Positions 60,301 to 64,000 of a stretch of DNA of 64,000 nt are shown piece by piece. The notes under the pieces are model-generated. The model was not told where the DNA came from. It saw only the letters and a list, made by a program, of their open reading frames with translations, and ran no database searches. Location: assembly GCA_022432975.1 (NCBI GenBank), contig CM039505.1, positions 51,554,653 to 51,618,652 on the forward strand. The letters run 5' to 3'. Each line of letters begins with the position of its first letter. The stretch's first letter is position 1. The position numbers and the translations under genes are program-made. Origin of the DNA: Begonia masoniana. Its lineage: Eukaryota; Streptophyta; Magnoliopsida; Cucurbitales; Begoniaceae.

Positions 60301-61468
60301 GAAAGCCAAGAGTAGGCTTCTCCCTCAAGGTTTATATATGCCTCTGCCAGTTCCATCACACCCATGGACCGACGTTAGTATGGATTTCGTTCTAGGACTA
60401 CCCCGAACTGCCCGAAGTAAGGACTCCATTATGGTAGTTGTGGATCGTTTTTCCAAGATGGCCCATTTCATTCCCTGTACCAAAACAGATGATTCCTCCA
60501 TGATAGCTGATCTGTACTTTAAGGAAATCGTTCGCCTACATGGAATTCCACATTCAATAGTGTCAGATCGGGACACTAAATTTTTGAGCGCCTTTTGGAC
60601 CACCTTATAGAGAAGGTTAGGGACCAGGTTGTGTTACAGCACATCCTTCCATCCCCAAACGGATGGTCAAACGGAAGTCGTTAATAGGACCTTAGGCACC
60701 CTCTTACGCAGTATTGTAGGAAAAAAACTAACCAATTGGGACATCGTCCTTCCTGGCTTAGAATTTGCCTACAATCGCAACCTACATTCCACTACTCAGC
60801 AATCGCCCTTTGAGGCTGCCTATGGGTTTAATCCATCTACACCGTTGGACCTTGTACCCCTACCATTCAAAGACTTAGCTAATCCATCAGGAGCAGACAA
60901 GGCTGAACGTATTAAGAAACTACATGAGAATGTTCGAAAAGCCATCGAGAAAAGGAATAGTGCTGTGGCCAAACAAGTAAACAAGGGACGTAAGGAAAGG
61001 TTTCCCGATCAAAGAAGGTCAAAGCTTCTTCCTCGAGCAGATGGCCCTTTTAAGGTCTTGGAGAAAATTAATAACAATGCCTACAAGATAGAGTTACCTG
61101 GAGAATATGGCGTGTCAGCAACCTTCAACGTCCAGGACTTATCTCCATACAAAGGCGAGGAAGATGGCCTTGATGGGCCCGACTTATCAGATTTGAGGAC
61201 AAATCCTCAACAACCTGGGGAGGATGTTGTGCCCCGTAGGCCCATCACACGATCACAGGTACATTCACATGTTTTATCTAATTTATGTACTTACACACTT
61301 TACTCTTTTGCAGGTGACATTTCTTACACCGAATTGGAAGACGTACTCACCGATGTAAAGTGGGAGATGGAAGCTCAAGATCCAGAGCAACCGAAGCACG
61401 TCATTGCTTGGGAGACAAGGCTTGGAGAACCAGAAGCTCATATGGGAATTTGTCTTCCCGAGCATTGA
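57384..61468 (+). pseudogene. Ty3/Gypsy chromovirus-like gag-pol, 5'-truncated, one frameshift and one stop
   Basis: From 57384: C-terminal half of Gag ([18 protein letters not shown]), zinc knuckle [14 protein letters not shown] (residue 152), protease [13 protein letters not shown] ([24 protein letters not shown] at residue 602), RNase H ([17 protein letters not shown]), ending at 60152. The frame shifts near 60145 and integrase continues (HCGGL...VCKKAK zinc finger; [17 protein letters not shown]) to a TAG at 60608, then again from 60629 (FHPQTDGQTEVVNRTL) to 61468. No chromodomain is seen, and RT motifs such as [16 protein letters not shown] recall the CRM clade. The N-terminal half of Gag is missing. 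Confidence 0.9.
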
Positions 61469-62540
61469 TTTTATGTATTTTTATTTTAAAACTTATTGGG
61501 CAAACATTGGCCTTTTTGTTAAGATTTTTATAAGCATGCATGTTAGGCATTTAGGGCTAGATGCTTGGTAGGATAGATGTGGCTTGGTTTGGTTTTAATT
61601 GGCTTGAGAACCAAAGGAGTGGGTTAAAGAAGAAAAACCAGTTGCTGTGCATTGAGGGAGAACCGGACCAGCTGTTGCTGCTTGAAGAAAACCGGCCGCT
61701 GCTTAAATAAAGTGAACCGAATGAAGCTTCAATCCATTGAACCAGAAATTTGCGAAGGGGAACAACCAAAGAACCAACGGCGACATTCGATCGACGGTGG
61801 GGACCATTACCGTTTTTGGCCCGATTTCCCTCTGCGTTCGTGTCGGAGCAGCTTCCTTGCAAGGAAACCGGCGAGCTGACATGGAAGCAGGGCTACCCCT
61901 CGAATCCCTAGCGCCAGAGGAATCTCGATGGAGTCTGCTTCTTCTTCCCGCGCCTTCAACGGTTCTCGGCCAATTTTTTGAATGTTTCTCCAGCCACTAG
62001 GTACTATATATCATTGCAATTGGTGTTTGTAATTTTTGGTTCAGTTTATGAGAACAAGTAGACCGTTTCCCTAAGAGAGAAACCGAGAAGGAATTCGCCG
62101 ACAGGTGAGCTTCGGCTTTGCCGAATAGGAGACAGCCTCCTAGTTCAACAACCCGAGGTTGTTGTTGAACTCTAGCACCATTCTCCTCTCCTCCCTATCG
62201 AGGGTTGGAAACCAGAAGGAGGTGGACAGAACCGGTTCCTCAAGTCGACGCCTTCCTCTGGAAAAGCGTTCTGTCGGAGCTAAACATTGGTTAGCTGACC
62301 GACTTGAGGTTGTGTAAGTCTCTGTTGAATTAACTGGACCACGCCATTCATCTTTCACACACTTCACTTACACGACACTAATCTCACTAAATTTTCTGGT
62401 TTTTACTGTATTTTCTCTCCCGTTTAGTTTTCTGTTCTTGAGGTCATTCGGCTTGGCCGAGCACCAGAGTTGCTAACGATCCATTTCAGTCTTGTAGGAG
62501 TTTAGTCAAGGCTTGACCCACAACAGACTTCCTCACCTAA
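61469..62540 (+). mobile_element. Probable 3' LTR region of the Gypsy element
   Basis: Follows pol directly. It has LTR-like composition (aaccgg motifs, CT-rich leader, GAGAGAAACCGAGA near 62085) and partial likeness to the inverted LTR-like region at 53050-54120. The exact LTR start and end are not fixed; no intact 5' LTR was found. Confidence 0.5.
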
Positions 62541-63197
62541 AACATTACATTGTAGTAGTTAAAATAAAAATCCTAATAATCTAAACTCAAAACTAGTAAA
62601 GTCCTAACCAAGGAAGATTCTTAAAGATCTAACTTATCTCATTCAGACATTTTATTGAACACCTTGTACGCATAGAAATCCTAGTTTATCAGTAAGGGAA
62701 ATCGGATTCTCTAACTACCCGAGCTCAGCCAACATTCATAATTCCTACTTATTATCATCAAAATCATAAATACTACGTTAATAGCTAATAATACTCCGAT
62801 TCTATTCATTATTAGGCAAACCCGAATCTCAACCTCTAACTCAAACCAACACTTAAATGGATACTCAACCACTGCATTGTCGAAGCCTTACCTAGTAAGC
62901 TGAGTATCGGCGAGAAGGATGAAGAGTCGGTCGTTGATGAAAGGGCTACTGGCTGAGAGAGGGCTCTGGAAGGACGAGAATCGCAGAGGAGAATGTCGGC
63001 TACAGTGAGGTTTTAGTGAGGTTTAAGGTTTCCATTTTCTATTTATATTAATAAGATCCTTCCTAATTACCATTTTGCCACCCCAAAATTAGAAATCAAA
63101 TAAACTTTGGCATTAAAATTAAATTCAAGTATTAATAATAAAGGTGACAGTTAATTCTGTTAAGAAAATCACCTGGCAGAGATTGTCGGGTGTTACA
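62541..63197 (-). mobile_element. Right outer LTR piece
   Basis: Minus sense begins TGTAACACCCGACAATC and includes a TATA-like ATTAATATAAATAG followed by a leader-like sequence, as in an LTR U3-R region. Confidence 0.55.
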
Positions 63198-63810
63198 CAT
63201 TATTTTCTCAGTAGTCTCACCATCCACCCCCAGGAAGTTGTTAGTCAGCGGAGTCGCAACGCCGTGCGGCGACACGCAGTTGACCCTTATCCCGTACTTA
63301 CCCAGCTCGCCTGCTGCGCTTTTGGTGAGACCTACGACGGCGTGCTTGGAGCCAGTGTAGGCGTGGGGGCCTGCACCTCCAGTGTAGGAGGCTACACTGG
63401 CCGTGGATATAATGCTGCCTTTCCTGGCCGGAATCATTGCATGGGATGCGTGTTTTATGCCGAGAAAAACGCCGGTGATGTTGATGCTCAAAACACGGTC
63501 GAAGTCGGCCTTCTCGTTGTCGATCATTCGAGGTTTATTTGGCTCGACTATTCTGGCGTTGTTGAACATTATATCCAGTTTTCCGAACTTTTCGACGACT
63601 GTATTAACGGCGTTTTTCACTTGCTCTTCGTCAGCGACGTTGCAGTGGATGTAAAGGGAGTTCGGTCCGATGGACTGGGAGACGGCCTGGCCGAGTTCGT
63701 CCTCAACGTCGGCGATTAAGACCTTTGCACCGTGGTGGGCGAAGACTCAGGCTGTGCTCTCACCTATCCCACTGGCTCCACCGGTTATTAGAGCTACCCT
63801 TCCAACTAGC
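63198..63810 (-). pseudogene. SDR-E pseudogene, 5' part of exon 2
   Basis: Exon 2 starts at 63810 (LVGRVALITGGASGIGES...) and runs to the target duplication CATTA (63198-63202). A TGA at 63747-63749 replaces Arg34, NNAG reads NNAR, and the C-terminus is displaced to 51123-51286. Exon 1 would lie beyond the window. The intron (63811 on) carries the segment shared with SDR-D. Confidence 0.95.
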
Positions 63811-64000
63811 CTGCCATTTTTGTCATTGGATTTGCAAAGCTACAATCAAATTTGAAGTTTTGAAACGCAGTAATTTTCAAAAACATGTTTAAAATCATGA
63901 GATGTTGTTTTCAGAATGTCGAAGAAGAGGGAGATTGGAATAAATTGGGGATGAATTATTGATGTACCGTGACATTGACAGTGACAATGCAGCCAGCTGC

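Overview
The window is repeat-rich nuclear DNA of a flowering plant, most likely a eudicot. The evidence is GT-AG introns in compact genes, a SKIP4-type F-box/kelch gene, and plant transposon families (Copia, a chromovirus Gypsy, the 5S-carrying TRIM Cassandra, hAT, MULE) nested in each other, with AT-rich flanks. The sequence alone does not give the species.

The real genes are a local family of short-chain dehydrogenases/reductases (SDRs; classical type, related to secoisolariciresinol dehydrogenase and momilactone A synthase) plus one F-box/kelch gene. SDR-A (9048-9979, +) and SDR-B (22374-23305, +) form one subfamily of 276 aa. SDR-C (25289-26558, -), SDR-D (44535-46048, -) and SDR-E (pieces at 51123-51286 and 63198-63810, -) form a second subfamily of about 270 aa. 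All share one intron position and one promoter block with a TATA box. The layout implies an ancestral unit of A-type gene (+), shared 3' flank with a small TRIM, then C-type gene (-). Unit 2 (21.3-26.7 kb) is complete. Unit 1 has the A-type gene but is followed by the F-box gene. Units 3 (34.1-46.2 kb) and 4 (48.1-64 kb) keep the flank and the C-type gene, and MULE transposase debris lies where the A-type gene should be. SDR-E is dead: an 11.9 kb insertion with a 5-bp target duplication splits it, and it has two stop codons.

Layout: 1-3453, leader and 2.1 kb LTR of a minus-strand retrotransposon inserted in a Copia remnant (3454-8080). 8.1-11.5 kb, SDR-A unit. 12.2-14.5 kb, F-box/kelch gene with a one-base frameshift. 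14.9-20.5 kb, decayed Copia containing a complete Cassandra nested in an older Cassandra LTR, plus a solo LTR. 21.3-26.7 kb, SDR-B and SDR-C. 27.0-30.6 kb, young non-autonomous Copia encoding only Gag-protease. 30.6-34.1 kb, plant-transposon ORF remnants, a 416-bp hairpin and a MULE transposase relic. 34.1-43 kb, duplicated flank broken by a 6.7 kb hAT that itself holds a 2.4 kb insertion. 43.0-46.2 kb, Cassandra solo LTR and SDR-D. 46.5-50.9 kb, MULE fragment and two solo LTRs in duplicated flank. 51.1-63.8 kb, SDR-E with its large nested insertion, which contains a 61-bp minisatellite, a 185-bp tandem array and a broken chromovirus.

SDR substrates cannot be read from the sequence. The clustering suggests specialised metabolism, but that is inference.
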